DNA of 47,371 nucleotides from Roseateles sp. GTDB taxonomy: Bacteria > Pseudomonadota > Gammaproteobacteria > Burkholderiales > Burkholderiaceae_C. Where the stretch lies: assembly GCA_018780415.1 (NCBI GenBank), contig JADMJQ010000218.1, forward strand, positions 4,299 through 51,669, given 5' to 3'. The notes beneath the pieces are model-generated. The model saw nothing but the letters and a program-made list of their open reading frames with translations. It was not told the origin of the DNA and did not search any database. This document shows positions 1 through 7,663 of the stretch, piece by piece (positions within the stretch are counted from its first letter, which is position 1; each line of letters begins with the position of its first letter). Made by a program: the position numbers and the translations under genes.

Positions 1-995
1 AAGCGCCGCTCCAGCGCCGCGTCCTTCTCCACGTATTTGCGGTACTCGTCCAGCGTGGTCGCACCAATGCAATGCAACTCGCCGCGCGCGAGGGCCGGTT
101 TGAGCATATTGCCGGCATCGATCGCGCCCTCGGCCTTGCCCGCGCCGACCATGGTGTGGATCTCGTCGATGAAGAGAATCGTCTGGCCCTCGTCCTGCGC
201 CACTTCCTTCAGCACCGACTTCAGACGTTCCTCGAAATCTCCACGGTACTTGGCACCGGCCAACAGCAGGGCCATGTCCAGCACCAGAATGCGCTTGTTC
301 TTCAGCGAATCAGGCACTTCACCGTTGACGATGCGCTGCGCCAGGCCTTCAACGATGGCCGTCTTGCCGACACCCGGCTCGCCGATCAGCACCGGGTTGT
401 TCTTGGTGCGGCGCTGCAAAACCTGGATGGAGCGGCGGATCTCATCGTCGCGGCCAATCACCGGGTCGAGCTTGCCGGCGCGGGCGCGCTCGGTCAGGTC
501 CAGCGTGTACTTTTTCAAGGCCTCGCGGTTGCCCTCGGACTCCTGGCTGTCGACCTTTTGGCCGCCGCGCACCGCCTCGATCGCCGTCTCCAGCGCCTTG
601 CGGCTGAGGCCATGGCCGCGCGCAATGCCGGCCAGATCGGTCTTGGCGTCACTCAGCGCCAGCAGGAACATCTCGCTGGCAATGAAGTGGTCGCCGCGCT
701 TGGAGGCCTCCTTCTCGGCCGCCTGCAACAGCGACACCAGATCGCGCCCGGCGCCCACTTGCTGGCCCTCGCCCTGCACCTGGGGCAGGCCGCTGACGAT
801 GGCGTCAAGAGCCGTCTTCAGTGCCGCGGTCTTGACGCTGGCGCGCTCCAGCAAGGCCTTGGGGCCATCGTCCTGCGCCAGCATCGCCAGCAGCAGATGG
901 GCCGGCTCGATATACGGGTTGCCGCGCGTGACGGCCGAGCTCTGCGCATCGGCCAGGGCTTCTTGAAAACGGGTGGTGAATTTATCGGGGCGCAT
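1..995 (-). CDS. clpB: ATP-dependent chaperone ClpB, N-terminal part (cut by window edge)
   Basis: This is the first 331 residues of the Hsp100 disaggregase ClpB, which threads aggregated proteins through an AAA+ hexamer and works with DnaK. It opens with [14 protein letters not shown], the typical ClpB start. The N-terminal substrate-binding repeat domain covers about residues 1-145. The first AAA+ module follows, with Walker A GEPGVGKT at about 205-212, Walker [10 protein letters not shown] and sensor-type [11 protein letters not shown] near the window edge. The middle coiled coil, the second AAA+ domain and the C-terminus lie outside the window. The ATG at 993-995 is preceded by GGAG about 11 bases upstream, and a sigma-32-like promoter sits 30-60 bases upstream. 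The identification is very secure. Confidence 0.97.
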   Translation of the reverse strand, partial: MRPDKFTTRFQEALADAQSSAVTRGNPYIEPAHLLLAMLAQDDGPKALLERASVKTAALKTALDAIVSGLPQVQGEGQQVGAGRDLVSLLQAAEKEASKRGDHFIASEMFLLALSDAKTDLAGIARGHGLSRKALETAIEAVRGGQKVDSQESEGNREALKKYTLDLTERARAGKLDPVIGRDDEIRRSIQVLQRRTKNNPVLIGEPGVGKTAIVEGLAQRIVNGEVPDSLKNKRILVLDMALLLAGAKYRGDFEERLKSVLKEVAQDEGQTILFIDEIHTMVGAGKAEGAIDAGNMLKPALARGELHCIGATTLDEYRKYVEKDAALERR

Positions 996-1025
996 GAAAC
1001 ATTACTCCGTTGAGGCTTTGCATAC

Positions 1026-1054
1026 AGATGAGGCGGGGCTTGATTGATTTCAAG
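1026..1054 (-). promoter_or_regulatory. Heat-shock (sigma-32 type) promoter of clpB
   Basis: Read on the reverse strand, CTTGAAA (1048-1054) is followed after 14 bases by CCTCATCT (1026-1033). The sigma-32 consensus is CTTGAAA, an 11-16 base spacer and CCCCATNT, so the -35 is perfect and the -10 differs at one position. The predicted transcript start near 1018 leaves a leader of about 23 bases before the clpB ATG. ClpB is a classic sigma-32 target, which fits. Confidence 0.8.
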
Positions 1055-1110
1055 AGCGGCCACGAGGCCGACAATCAGCGCCCTACTCTCAACAACTTGT
1101 GTGGCTACAG

Positions 1111-1629
1111 ATGAGCATGAACCTTTATGTGGCCTCGGTGCCGGTTTTTCAACGCTATCTTGGGCAATTGAGCGCAATGCTTGATTTGGCTCAAGCACGG
1201 GTCGACGCCGGAGCGCTGGCCGAGCCCGACCTGCTGGCCGCCCGCCTGGCGCCCGATATGTTGCCGCTGCAGGCCCAGGTCGAGGTGGCCGGCGGCTTTG
1301 TGCTGCGCGCCTTGGCGCCGCTGCTGGGGCGTGAAGTGCCGGCCTTCGGTGAATTCCCGCCCAGCCTGGCCGGCCTGCAAGCAATGATCGGCGCTCGCCT
1401 AGCCTGGCTAGCCGAACTAAAGCTCGCCCATTTCGAGGGCGCCGAAGCCAAATCAATCAGCAGTGACGCCGGCCACGCAACGATAGCACTGCCGGGAACC
1501 GACTTCCTCTGCCAGTTCGCGCTGCCTAACTTCTTCTTTCACCTGAGCTGCGCCTACGCCATCCTGCGCCAGCAAGGTGTGGACCTGAGCAAAGAGGACT
1601 TTGACGGCCTGCATCGCTGGCGGACCTAA
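1111..1629 (+). CDS. DUF1993 family protein
   Basis: A soluble 172-residue protein of the DUF1993 family, whose biochemical role is unknown. Family landmarks are visible: MSMNLYVASVPVFQRYLG at the start, ARLAPDMLPLQAQVEVA at about 45-60, the LAHFEGAEAKSI stretch near 115, and the C-terminal FALPNFFFHLSCAYAILRQQGV. The fold is likely DinB-like and helical. A GTG four codons upstream (1099) is also open, but the ATG at 1111 gives the normal family N-terminus. It is divergent from clpB and converges on crcB; the two stop codons share the four bases CTAA (1626-1629). Confidence 0.85.
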   Translation: MSMNLYVASVPVFQRYLGQLSAMLDLAQARVDAGALAEPDLLAARLAPDMLPLQAQVEVAGGFVLRALAPLLGREVPAFGEFPPSLAGLQAMIGARLAWLAELKLAHFEGAEAKSISSDAGHATIALPGTDFLCQFALPNFFFHLSCAYAILRQQGVDLSKEDFDGLHRWRT

Positions 1630-2012
1630 TCCAGGCAACGGCCCATCAGCCACAGCCCCAGCGCTGCGGCGCCCAACGCGCCCAGCACATGCAGGCCGGC
1701 ATGTGCCAGCGCCAGGCCGAATTGGCTGCGCTGAAGCAGGGTCAGTGACTCGGCCGAGAAGGCCGAAAACGTGGTCAGCCCGCCCAGAAAACCGGTCACC
1801 AGCAGCAGCCTGAGTAAATCGTGAGGGTTGCGGCCGAACCAGGTCATGGCCATGCCGATCAAGAGGCCGCCGACCAGGTTGACGGCCAGCGTGCCGAGCG
1901 GGAAACCGCCATAGCTGACGTTTAGCCACAGCCCCGTGCTCCAGCGAGCCACGGCTCCGACAGCGGCGCCGCCGCCCACGGCCGCCACCTGCAACAACCA
2001 GGCGGTCGTCAT
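1626..2012 (-). CDS. crcB: Fluoride ion exporter CrcB/Fluc
   Basis: A 128-residue inner-membrane protein with four hydrophobic helices. Fluc proteins form dual-topology dimers that release fluoride from the cytoplasm. Visible family signatures are GAVARW near residue 19, GTLAVNLVGGLLIG near 40-53 and TGFLGGLTTFSAFS near 73-86, which carries the Phe residues and polar track of the fluoride pores. The ATG overlaps the moaE stop by four bases, so it is probably translationally coupled to moaE. I see no fluoride riboswitch ahead of the pair. The link between moaE and crcB is positional only. Confidence 0.93.
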   Translation of the reverse strand: MTTAWLLQVAAVGGGAAVGAVARWSTGLWLNVSYGGFPLGTLAVNLVGGLLIGMAMTWFGRNPHDLLRLLLVTGFLGGLTTFSAFSAESLTLLQRSQFGLALAHAGLHVLGALGAAALGLWLMGRCLD

Positions 2013-2497
2013 GCGCCGGCGTTATGGGAGACCAAGCCCCAACGCGCCAGCGCCACGTCATCGCTGTCGCGCGCATCAACCCAATGCGCGCCGGCCGGCG
2101 TGGTTTCCTTTTTCCAGAACGGTGCTTGCGTCTTCAGATAGTCCATCAAGAACTCGCAGGCCTGAAAAGCCTGGCCGCGATGCGCCGAGGCCACCAGCAC
2201 CAGCACAATCTGATCGCGGCCAAGCAGCGGCCCAACGCGGTGAATCACCCGCGCCGCCAGGATGTCGAAGCGCGCGAATGCGGCGTCAATCATGGCCTCG
2301 ATCGCCGCTTCGGTCATGCCGGGGTAATGTTCCAACTCCATCGCGCTGACCTGCTGGCCGTGACTGCTATCCCGTACGGTGCCGACGAAGGCAACCACCG
2401 CGCCAACTCCGCCATCACCTGCGCGGAGTTTGTGGGTCTCGGCGCCAAGGTCGAAGTCTTCGGTTTGTATGCGTACGCGCGGCTGTTGGGTGTTCAT
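2009..2497 (-). CDS. moaE: Molybdopterin synthase catalytic subunit MoaE
   Basis: A 162-residue MoaE that, with the sulfur carrier MoaD, inserts dithiolene sulfurs into precursor Z to make molybdopterin. Visible signatures are AVVAFVGTVRDSSHG near 33-47, ELEHYPGMTEAAI, VIHRVGPL, and the catalytic stretch SAHRGQAFQACEFLMDYLK followed by APFWKKE, which carries the conserved active-site lysines. No moaD or moeA is present in the window, so the rest of the pathway must be upstream of moaE elsewhere or dispersed. The gene is divergent from the SPFH operon and overlaps crcB downstream. Confidence 0.95.
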   Translation of the reverse strand: MNTQQPRVRIQTEDFDLGAETHKLRAGDGGVGAVVAFVGTVRDSSHGQQVSAMELEHYPGMTEAAIEAMIDAAFARFDILAARVIHRVGPLLGRDQIVLVLVASAHRGQAFQACEFLMDYLKTQAPFWKKETTPAGAHWVDARDSDDVALARWGLVSHNAGA

Positions 2498-2601
2498 GGG
2501 GAGATTGTGCCTTCAGTAAATATCACCCATGTGAGGGAGAGGAACTGCCCGGCTGCTGTCGCATACTGCTGCACTTCAACCGCAACACCGAGGAGTGCGC
2601 C

Positions 2602-3645
2602 ATGGGCCTGATGGATTTCATCAAGAAACAGTTCATCGACATTATTCAGTGGACCGAGGACGCAGACGGTACGCTGGCCTGGCGCTTCCCCATGGCCGAT
2701 ATGGAAATCCAGCAAGGCGCCTCGCTGACGGTGCGCGAATCGCAGGTCGCCGTGTTCGTCAACGAGGGCAAGGTCGCCGATATGTTCGGCCCCGGCATGC
2801 ACAAGCTCACCACCCAGACGCTGCCGGTGCTGACCTATCTGAAGAACTGGGACAAGCTGTTCGAGTCGCCGTTCAAGAGCGATGTCTATTTCTTCAGCAC
2901 CCGCCAGCAGATCGACCAGCGCTGGGGCACCCAGCAGCCGGTCACCATTCGCGACAAAGACTTTGGCGCCGTGCGACTGCGCGCCTTCGGCAATTTCGCC
3001 TACCGGATCGCCGACGCCAGGCTCTTCCACACCGAAATCTCGGGCACCCGCGAGCGCTATTCGGTGCAGGACCTGGACGGCCAGCTGCGCGGCACGATGC
3101 TGCAACACATCAGCGATGCGGTCGCGCAGGCCGGCATCCCCTTTCTCGATCTGGCGGCCAACCAGGTCGAGTTCGCCAAGCAGCTGCAAATCGCCACCGC
3201 GCCCGAGTTCGAGAAGATCGGCCTCAAGCTGGAAAGCGTGACACTGCAAAATATTTCGCTGCCGGAGGACCTGCAAAAAATCCTCGACCAAAAAATTGGC
3301 ATGGGCATGATTGGCCAGAACATGGGTCAGTTCATGCAGTACCAGACTGCGCAAGCGATTCCGAAGTTTGCCGAAGGAATGGGCAGCGGAGGCGGCAGTG
3401 GCGTGGCCGGCGACGCGATGGGCCTGGGGGCAGGTCTTGCCATGGGCCAAGTGATGGCCCAGCAATTGCAGGCGGGTTTGGCCGGGCAGACCGCACCGGT
3501 ACCGACACCGGCAGCAGCGCCGGTGCAAACCGCCGAGGACATCATGGCCCTGCTGGAAAAGCTCGGCGATCTCAAGGCCAAGGGCATCTTGACCGACGAG
3601 GAGTTCGCCGCCAAGAAGACCGAGCTGCTGAAAAAGCTGGGTTGA
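2602..3645 (+). CDS. SPFH-domain protein with C-terminal SHOCT (YdjI-like)
   Basis: A 347-residue protein of the SPFH/band-7 group often named virion core protein or YdjI-like. Residues of roughly 30-230 form the SPFH domain (SLTVRESQVAVFVNEGK, PGMHKLTTQTLPVL, KSDVYFFSTRQ, RDKDFGAVRLRAFGNFAYR). A Gly/Ala/Met-rich linker at about 250-300 leads to a SHOCT-type C-terminus (EDIMALLEKLGDLKAKGILTDEEF, near 311-335). There is no transmembrane helix, so it is probably peripheral at the membrane. GAGGAG at 2590-2595 is a good ribosome site. It is the first gene of an operon with DUF4178 and DUF350; related operons elsewhere are linked to membrane or phage stress. The function is unproven. Confidence 0.88.
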   Translation: MGLMDFIKKQFIDIIQWTEDADGTLAWRFPMADMEIQQGASLTVRESQVAVFVNEGKVADMFGPGMHKLTTQTLPVLTYLKNWDKLFESPFKSDVYFFSTRQQIDQRWGTQQPVTIRDKDFGAVRLRAFGNFAYRIADARLFHTEISGTRERYSVQDLDGQLRGTMLQHISDAVAQAGIPFLDLAANQVEFAKQLQIATAPEFEKIGLKLESVTLQNISLPEDLQKILDQKIGMGMIGQNMGQFMQYQTAQAIPKFAEGMGSGGGSGVAGDAMGLGAGLAMGQVMAQQLQAGLAGQTAPVPTPAAAPVQTAEDIMALLEKLGDLKAKGILTDEEFAAKKTELLKKLG

Positions 3646-3652
3646 TCGCCCT

Positions 3653-5266
3653 TTGAGTCAACCGGCATCCACCCAACGCCGCTGGAGCGCGGCTTGCCCG
3701 AACTGCGGCGCGAGCGTCGAGTTCGCGTCGGCCGCCTCGGCCAGTGCCGTCTGTTCCTTCTGCCGCAGCAGCCTGCTTCGTGAGGGCGAGGCGCTGCGCA
3801 AAATCGGCCTCAGCGCCGAGCTGCTGGCCGACTATTCGCCGCTGCAATTGGGCAGCAGCGGTCGTTACGCCGGCTCGCCCTTCAGCATCGTCGGTCGCCT
3901 GCAGCTGAGCTACGACGGCGGCAGCTGGAACGAATGGCATGCGCTGTTCGACTCGGGCGAAGCAAATAGAAGTGCCTGGTTGGCCGAGGATAACGGCCAG
4001 TTCGTGCTGAGCTTTGACGCCCCGCTGAGCGAGGCTGTGCCGCAGTCGCATGAGCTGGTGCTGGGCGATATGCTGGTGCTGGCGGGCCAGAGCTGGCGGG
4101 TCAGCGCACTGACGCTGACCCAGGTGCAGGCCGCCCAGGGCGAGCTGCCGCGGCCGCCCAATTTGCAGGCCGAGTTCCTGGTTGCCGAGCTGCGCAATGC
4201 GCAGGACGAAGTCGGCACGCTCGATTACAGCAGCGAGCGGGTGCAATGGTCGCTGGGCCGGCCGGTGCGCTTCGAAGAACTGGCCATGCAAGGCTTGCGC
4301 GAAGACAAGGACGCGGCCGTCGCCGCCAAAGCGATTGAATGCCCCAGCTGCGGCGCGGCGCTGACGCCGTTGCTTAGCCAAAGCAAATCCATCAGCTGCG
4401 GCCAATGCCATGCGGTGGTCGACATCTCGCAAGGCCTAGGCACCGATCTGGCCTTCTATGCCCAGCAAAACGGCCTGGCGCCACAGATCCCGCTCGGCGC
4501 CGTCGGCAAGCTGGCGCTCACCACCGCCAGCGCGGCCCTGCCATGGCAGGTGGTCGGCTACCAAGAGCGCTGCGATCTGCCGGCGGCCGGCAGCGATGAC
4601 GAGCAGACCTTTTGGCGCGAGTACCTGCTCTTCAACAAGCTGGAGGGCTTTGCCTTCCTGGTCGATACCGAGGAAGGTTGGAGTTTGGCGCGGCCCTTGA
4701 CGGGCGCACCACAAGGCAGCGGCGACAAGATCGCGTGGCAGGGCAAGAGCTTCAGAAAGCGCTTTAGCTATCGCGCCAAGGTCACCTATGTGCTGGGTGA
4801 GTTCTACTGGCAAGTCAAGCGCGAACAAGAGGCCTTGGTGAGCGACTTTGAAGGTTCGCAGGGCAACCCCAGGGCTTTGCTGAGCCGCGAGCAAACCGAG
4901 GCCGAAGTCACTTGGAGCTTTGGGCGCAAACTCGACGCCAACGAGGTCGTGCGGGCCTTCAAATTGAACGGACCCGAAGGCGCAGCCCTGACGCGGGACG
5001 CCTCCAGCTTCAGCAGCACCGGCGGCGCTCGCTGGGTGCGTAATCTGGTGCTGACCCTGTTCGGACTGTTCTTTCTACTGATGTTGGTGAAGTCTTGTAG
5101 CGACGACAACAAAGACTGCCAGGCCTACAAAGACAGCTACGGCGAAGCCAGCGCCGAATACGCCCAGTGCAAACGCAGCGGCGGCCCGCGCATCTACCCG
5201 GGAGGCGGCTCCTACAGCGGCGGCTCATACGGTGGTTCCGGCAGCGGCGGCGGTGGCCATAAATGA
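3653..5266 (+). CDS. DUF4178 zinc-ribbon membrane-anchored protein
   Basis: A 537-residue protein with two zinc ribbons, each preceding a DUF4178-like beta region. The first ribbon has Cys15/Cys18 and Cys34/Cys37, the second Cys230/Cys233 and Cys249/Cys252. A single transmembrane helix at about 461-482 is followed by a short tail rich in Gly, Ser and Tyr ending in GSGSGGGGHK. The start is TTG at 3653, seven bases after the SPFH stop. No later start would keep the first ribbon, so TTG is preferred despite a weak ribosome site. The protein probably sits on the inner membrane, with the ribbons cytoplasmic. The operon position ties it to the SPFH and DUF350 proteins. The molecular role is unknown. 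Confidence 0.85.
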   Translation: MSQPASTQRRWSAACPNCGASVEFASAASASAVCSFCRSSLLREGEALRKIGLSAELLADYSPLQLGSSGRYAGSPFSIVGRLQLSYDGGSWNEWHALFDSGEANRSAWLAEDNGQFVLSFDAPLSEAVPQSHELVLGDMLVLAGQSWRVSALTLTQVQAAQGELPRPPNLQAEFLVAELRNAQDEVGTLDYSSERVQWSLGRPVRFEELAMQGLREDKDAAVAAKAIECPSCGAALTPLLSQSKSISCGQCHAVVDISQGLGTDLAFYAQQNGLAPQIPLGAVGKLALTTASAALPWQVVGYQERCDLPAAGSDDEQTFWREYLLFNKLEGFAFLVDTEEGWSLARPLTGAPQGSGDKIAWQGKSFRKRFSYRAKVTYVLGEFYWQVKREQEALVSDFEGSQGNPRALLSREQTEAEVTWSFGRKLDANEVVRAFKLNGPEGAALTRDASSFSSTGGARWVRNLVLTLFGLFFLLMLVKSCSDDNKDCQAYKDSYGEASAEYAQCKRSGGPRIYPGGGSYSGGSYGGSGSGGGGHK

Positions 5267-5305
5267 CTTGAAGACACCACTCTGAATGCAATCAAGGAGA
5301 ACGTT

Positions 5306-5530
5306 ATGAATGGATTTGAATGGCTGCGGCCGGCGGTCGTGCTGGGCTCGATTCTTTATGCCGTCATCGGCGTGCTGGTGTTCTGGCTCAGCTTTGTCAT
5401 CATCGACAAGCTGACCCCCTACAAGCTTTGGGAAGAAATCGTCGAACACAAGAATATGGCGCTGGCCATTGTGGTGGCGGCCATGTGTATCTCGATCGGG
5501 CAGATCGTGGCGGCGGCGATTCACGGCTGA
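5306..5530 (+). CDS. DUF350 small membrane protein (YjfL-like)
   Basis: A 74-residue protein with two hydrophobic helices (about 9-31 and 48-70) separated by a charged loop containing DKLTPYKLWEEIVEHKN. It matches one DUF350 repeat; YjfL-type proteins usually carry two such repeats, so this is a minimal version. AAGGAG at 5294-5299 is an excellent ribosome site. It lies 39 bases after DUF4178 and closes the operon. Related operons often continue with AdoMet decarboxylase-like and spermidine synthase-like genes; neither is present here. Confidence 0.85.
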   Translation: MNGFEWLRPAVVLGSILYAVIGVLVFWLSFVIIDKLTPYKLWEEIVEHKNMALAIVVAAMCISIGQIVAAAIHG

Positions 5531-5590
5531 GGCCATGGCCAGCGGCAGGCGCTCCGCGAGGCTCAGGTCACGCTGCTTCTAGCGCCAGGC

Positions 5591-6064
5591 TCAGCGCGAC
5601 CATCTGATAGTCAGCGGCGTGACCACGGCGTCCATTTCTCCGGTCTCGGCTTCGATGCCGACTTCCTCGAATCCAAGGCTTGCGTAGAAGCGCTTCGCGG
5701 CGTCATTGTCTGGCTTGTAGCAAATATGAATGTTCCGAACGCCGGCGTCTGAACAAATTTCTCGAAGAACCAGTTCCAGCGCCTGTCGACCGTATCCACG
5801 GCCTTGAACTTGCGCGTCCACCATCAATCGCCAAATCCCGTAGGCGCCCGGCTCGCTGTCGCCCTCTTCTGGCGTGCAATACAAGACAAACCCTATGACC
5901 CGCTCGTCCCCATAGATCGCATGAGTCCGCAGCGTCGGATTGAGGCTGGCCTCCGCAATGGAATACGAATTGCTTGCCAGGTACTCACGCTGATGATCAA
6001 GCAGCCTCAGGTCGACGACGTCGTCCAGGTTCTCCAGCGTGACGGCTCTCAGACTGATCTTCAT
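5591..6064 (-). CDS. GNAT N-acetyltransferase (PaiA/BltD-like)
   Basis: A 157-residue single-domain GNAT acetyltransferase. Acetyl-CoA binding motif A is VQGRGYGRQALELVL (about 87-101), and the C-terminal AAKRFYASLGFEEVG is the usual motif B. The N-terminus (RAVTLENLDDVVDLRL, REYLASNSYSIAEA) closely resembles the diamine/spermidine acetyltransferases PaiA and BltD, so a polyamine-type substrate is plausible but not shown. ATG at 6062-6064 with a weak ribosome site. It converges on the DUF350 operon. Confidence 0.85.
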   Translation of the reverse strand: MKISLRAVTLENLDDVVDLRLLDHQREYLASNSYSIAEASLNPTLRTHAIYGDERVIGFVLYCTPEEGDSEPGAYGIWRLMVDAQVQGRGYGRQALELVLREICSDAGVRNIHICYKPDNDAAKRFYASLGFEEVGIEAETGEMDAVVTPLTIRWSR

Positions 6065-6100
6065 GGGTGCTTAGTGTCCATAGCGCGTTGTGATGCAAGC

Positions 6101-6529
6101 TTATGCGGCATAGCGACTCCCGAGGTATTGCGCAAATCGAAGTAAGTAGCCGTCTGGATCTTGAACCAGAAATTCGCGCTGCCCTTCTTCTTTGCCGGGC
6201 GCGACCGAATACCACGTGTCCTGGATTTCTTGATAGATTGCCGACCCTAGGGCCAGCAAGGCGGACTGGGTCGCCACCGCGTCGCTGACCTCGATCTGAA
6301 AATTGATGCCGCGCCCATATGGGCGCTCTAGCGGCGCGGTATGCCAGCCTTGCTCATGCTGTTGTTCGAGCATGATCTGAGCTTGCCCCAGCTCAAGATA
6401 AGCAAAGGGTGGCTCATCTCGCCGGAATCGCACCGAAAAGCCAGCGGCGCTGTAAAAGCGAAGCGAGGTTTCAATTTGCGCGACGGTGAGCTCGGGGACG
6501 AGGGGGTTCCAGTATTGTTCTTCAGTCAT
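6101..6529 (-). CDS. VOC-family (glyoxalase/bleomycin-resistance-like) protein
   Basis: A 142-residue vicinal oxygen chelate protein made of two beta-alpha-beta-beta-beta modules. Recognisable parts are VPELTVAQIETSLRFYSAAG at the start, AYLELGQAQIMLEQ, GRGINFQIEV at the second module and REFLVQDPDGYLLRFAQYLG at the end. This arrangement is typical of bleomycin-binding-protein-like members, which sequester compounds rather than catalyse. The frame is open for 35 codons further upstream, but the family start is MTEEQYW at 6529. Substrate unknown. It lies 36 bases upstream of the GNAT gene in the same direction. Confidence 0.85.
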   Translation of the reverse strand: MTEEQYWNPLVPELTVAQIETSLRFYSAAGFSVRFRRDEPPFAYLELGQAQIMLEQQHEQGWHTAPLERPYGRGINFQIEVSDAVATQSALLALGSAIYQEIQDTWYSVAPGKEEGQREFLVQDPDGYLLRFAQYLGSRYAA

Positions 6530-6700
6530 TTCAATATTCGTGGCGAGCTGCGGGGGGCTAGGGCCGGTCAGCGAATTCAAGGTCAGCGAAGCGGCGCGCG
6601 CCGGCACCAGCCCCGTCAAGCTACACCAGCGCACCCGGCCAATATTCTGCCTGGGCTTTGCGCGTTAGCGAAATCTCTCGGCCCGCGTGCCAGCCAGGCG

Positions 6701-7213
6701 CTATCCGTTTGAGCGGGCAAACGCAAACACATCAGCAGCGCGCCAGATGTGGCCCGGCCAAGACCGGTACCCACGTAGCCAGAGACTCCCATCTAGCCGT
6801 CGCAGGTACAAGCCTTTGGGAAAATCGTCGTCGTTTTCTTTCAGTGGCGTTGATGCCACCGTGATGGAGCCGCGCGGTGCACCCGGCTCAGATGCGTCAT
6901 CACCGGTGCGGTCTTCCAGTTGATCGAGCAGTTGAAGCCTCAGCTGTGGCCCCACTTCTGCGGGGCAAGGATGCAGGCCGCAGGCCAGCGCTGCAGCCAA
7001 AACTTGAGAGAAGTTGCCACCGTCCCTCAACCCAAGACTGGCGAGCGAGCAAATCTCGACGTCAAGGACATAGGCGGTTTTTGACACGACGAAGCGCTCA
7101 TCAAAAAGGAATGCCGTGGCATAGACATTCATTTGGACCGCCGCTTCACGCAGCTTGACCAGCAAGGCCTCTTTGGTGAGGACGCCCAGGCGAACAACAG
7201 AGGAACTTGGCAT
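6701..7213 (-). CDS. Conserved hypothetical protein
   Basis: A 170-residue soluble protein without signal peptide or membrane helix; I cannot name a family. The C-terminal third has the look of a conserved domain: APRGSITVASTPLKEND, then PKGLYLRRLDGSLWLRGYRS and GHIWRAADVFAF. The N-terminal part contains DGGNFSQVLAAALACGLHPCPAEVGPQLRLQLLDQ. The Trp/Arg/Tyr-rich end suggests a small beta domain, but nothing points to a catalytic site. The codon use fits its neighbours, so it is probably real. It may share a transcript with the downstream VOC gene, although 170 bases separate them. Confidence 0.65.
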   Translation of the reverse strand: MPSSSVVRLGVLTKEALLVKLREAAVQMNVYATAFLFDERFVVSKTAYVLDVEICSLASLGLRDGGNFSQVLAAALACGLHPCPAEVGPQLRLQLLDQLEDRTGDDASEPGAPRGSITVASTPLKENDDDFPKGLYLRRLDGSLWLRGYRSWPGHIWRAADVFAFARSNG

Positions 7214-7240
7214 GTGTCGGCTATGGCGTCAGCCTCGGCA

Positions 7241-7552
7241 CTACACGGACGGCTTTCTTGAGCACTTGCTTTCCCTCTCTACCCAGTAAACAACATTGCC
7301 GACGACGGCGATGCTGCCGGACACCACAACCGAGGCGGCCGTGACGATGCCGGCGCCGGCCAGCATGGCGAGGCAGGTATTGTTAGAGCAGCCCTGCAAC
7401 ACCGACACTTGCTGCTCCTCAAGCACCATCGACTTCTGCACGCCTTGGCATTCGGGGTCATCGGCAATTTTCGTTCTAGGTACGTAAACGCAGGCGCTGA
7501 GCGTCAGGCACAGCAGCAGCGCGAGGCGGCGGCCTAGAGGGCGGGTGAACAT
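7241..7552 (-). CDS. Small putative lipoprotein
   Basis: A 103-residue protein with a short arginine-containing N-terminus, a hydrophobic core and a lipobox LSAC with the lipidated cysteine at residue 21, so it should be an anchored periplasmic lipoprotein. The mature part has four further cysteines (in PECQG, QGCSNNTCLA and SKCSR) and a second hydrophobic stretch at about 61-90 (AMLAGAGIVTAASVVVSGSIAVVGNVVYWV), which could be a membrane segment. No family is recognised. It stands 27 bases upstream of the hypothetical gene in the same direction. Confidence 0.7.
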   Translation of the reverse strand: MFTRPLGRRLALLLCLTLSACVYVPRTKIADDPECQGVQKSMVLEEQQVSVLQGCSNNTCLAMLAGAGIVTAASVVVSGSIAVVGNVVYWVERESKCSRKPSV

Positions 7553-7663
7553 GGGGGCTGGGTCAGGGTCAGGGTCAAATCGATCGGCATGCCAGCCTCC
7601 GGAAGTTTCGCGGATTCTGCCATCAGACCGGGCTAGGTCCCGCCCTGAACCGCTATGAGCCCA

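Noticed and set aside
37-1013. Two long forward-strand open frames (about 310 codons each) at the left edge
   Set aside because: They lie antisense to clpB, whose reading frame gives a perfect family match. They are mirror frames of a GC-rich gene with Arg/Ala/Ser-rich or Gln/His-rich composition.
2498-2601. A fluoride riboswitch ahead of moaE-crcB
   Set aside because: I could not find the conserved GGNGATGG and pseudoknot pattern; the pair seems to lack one.
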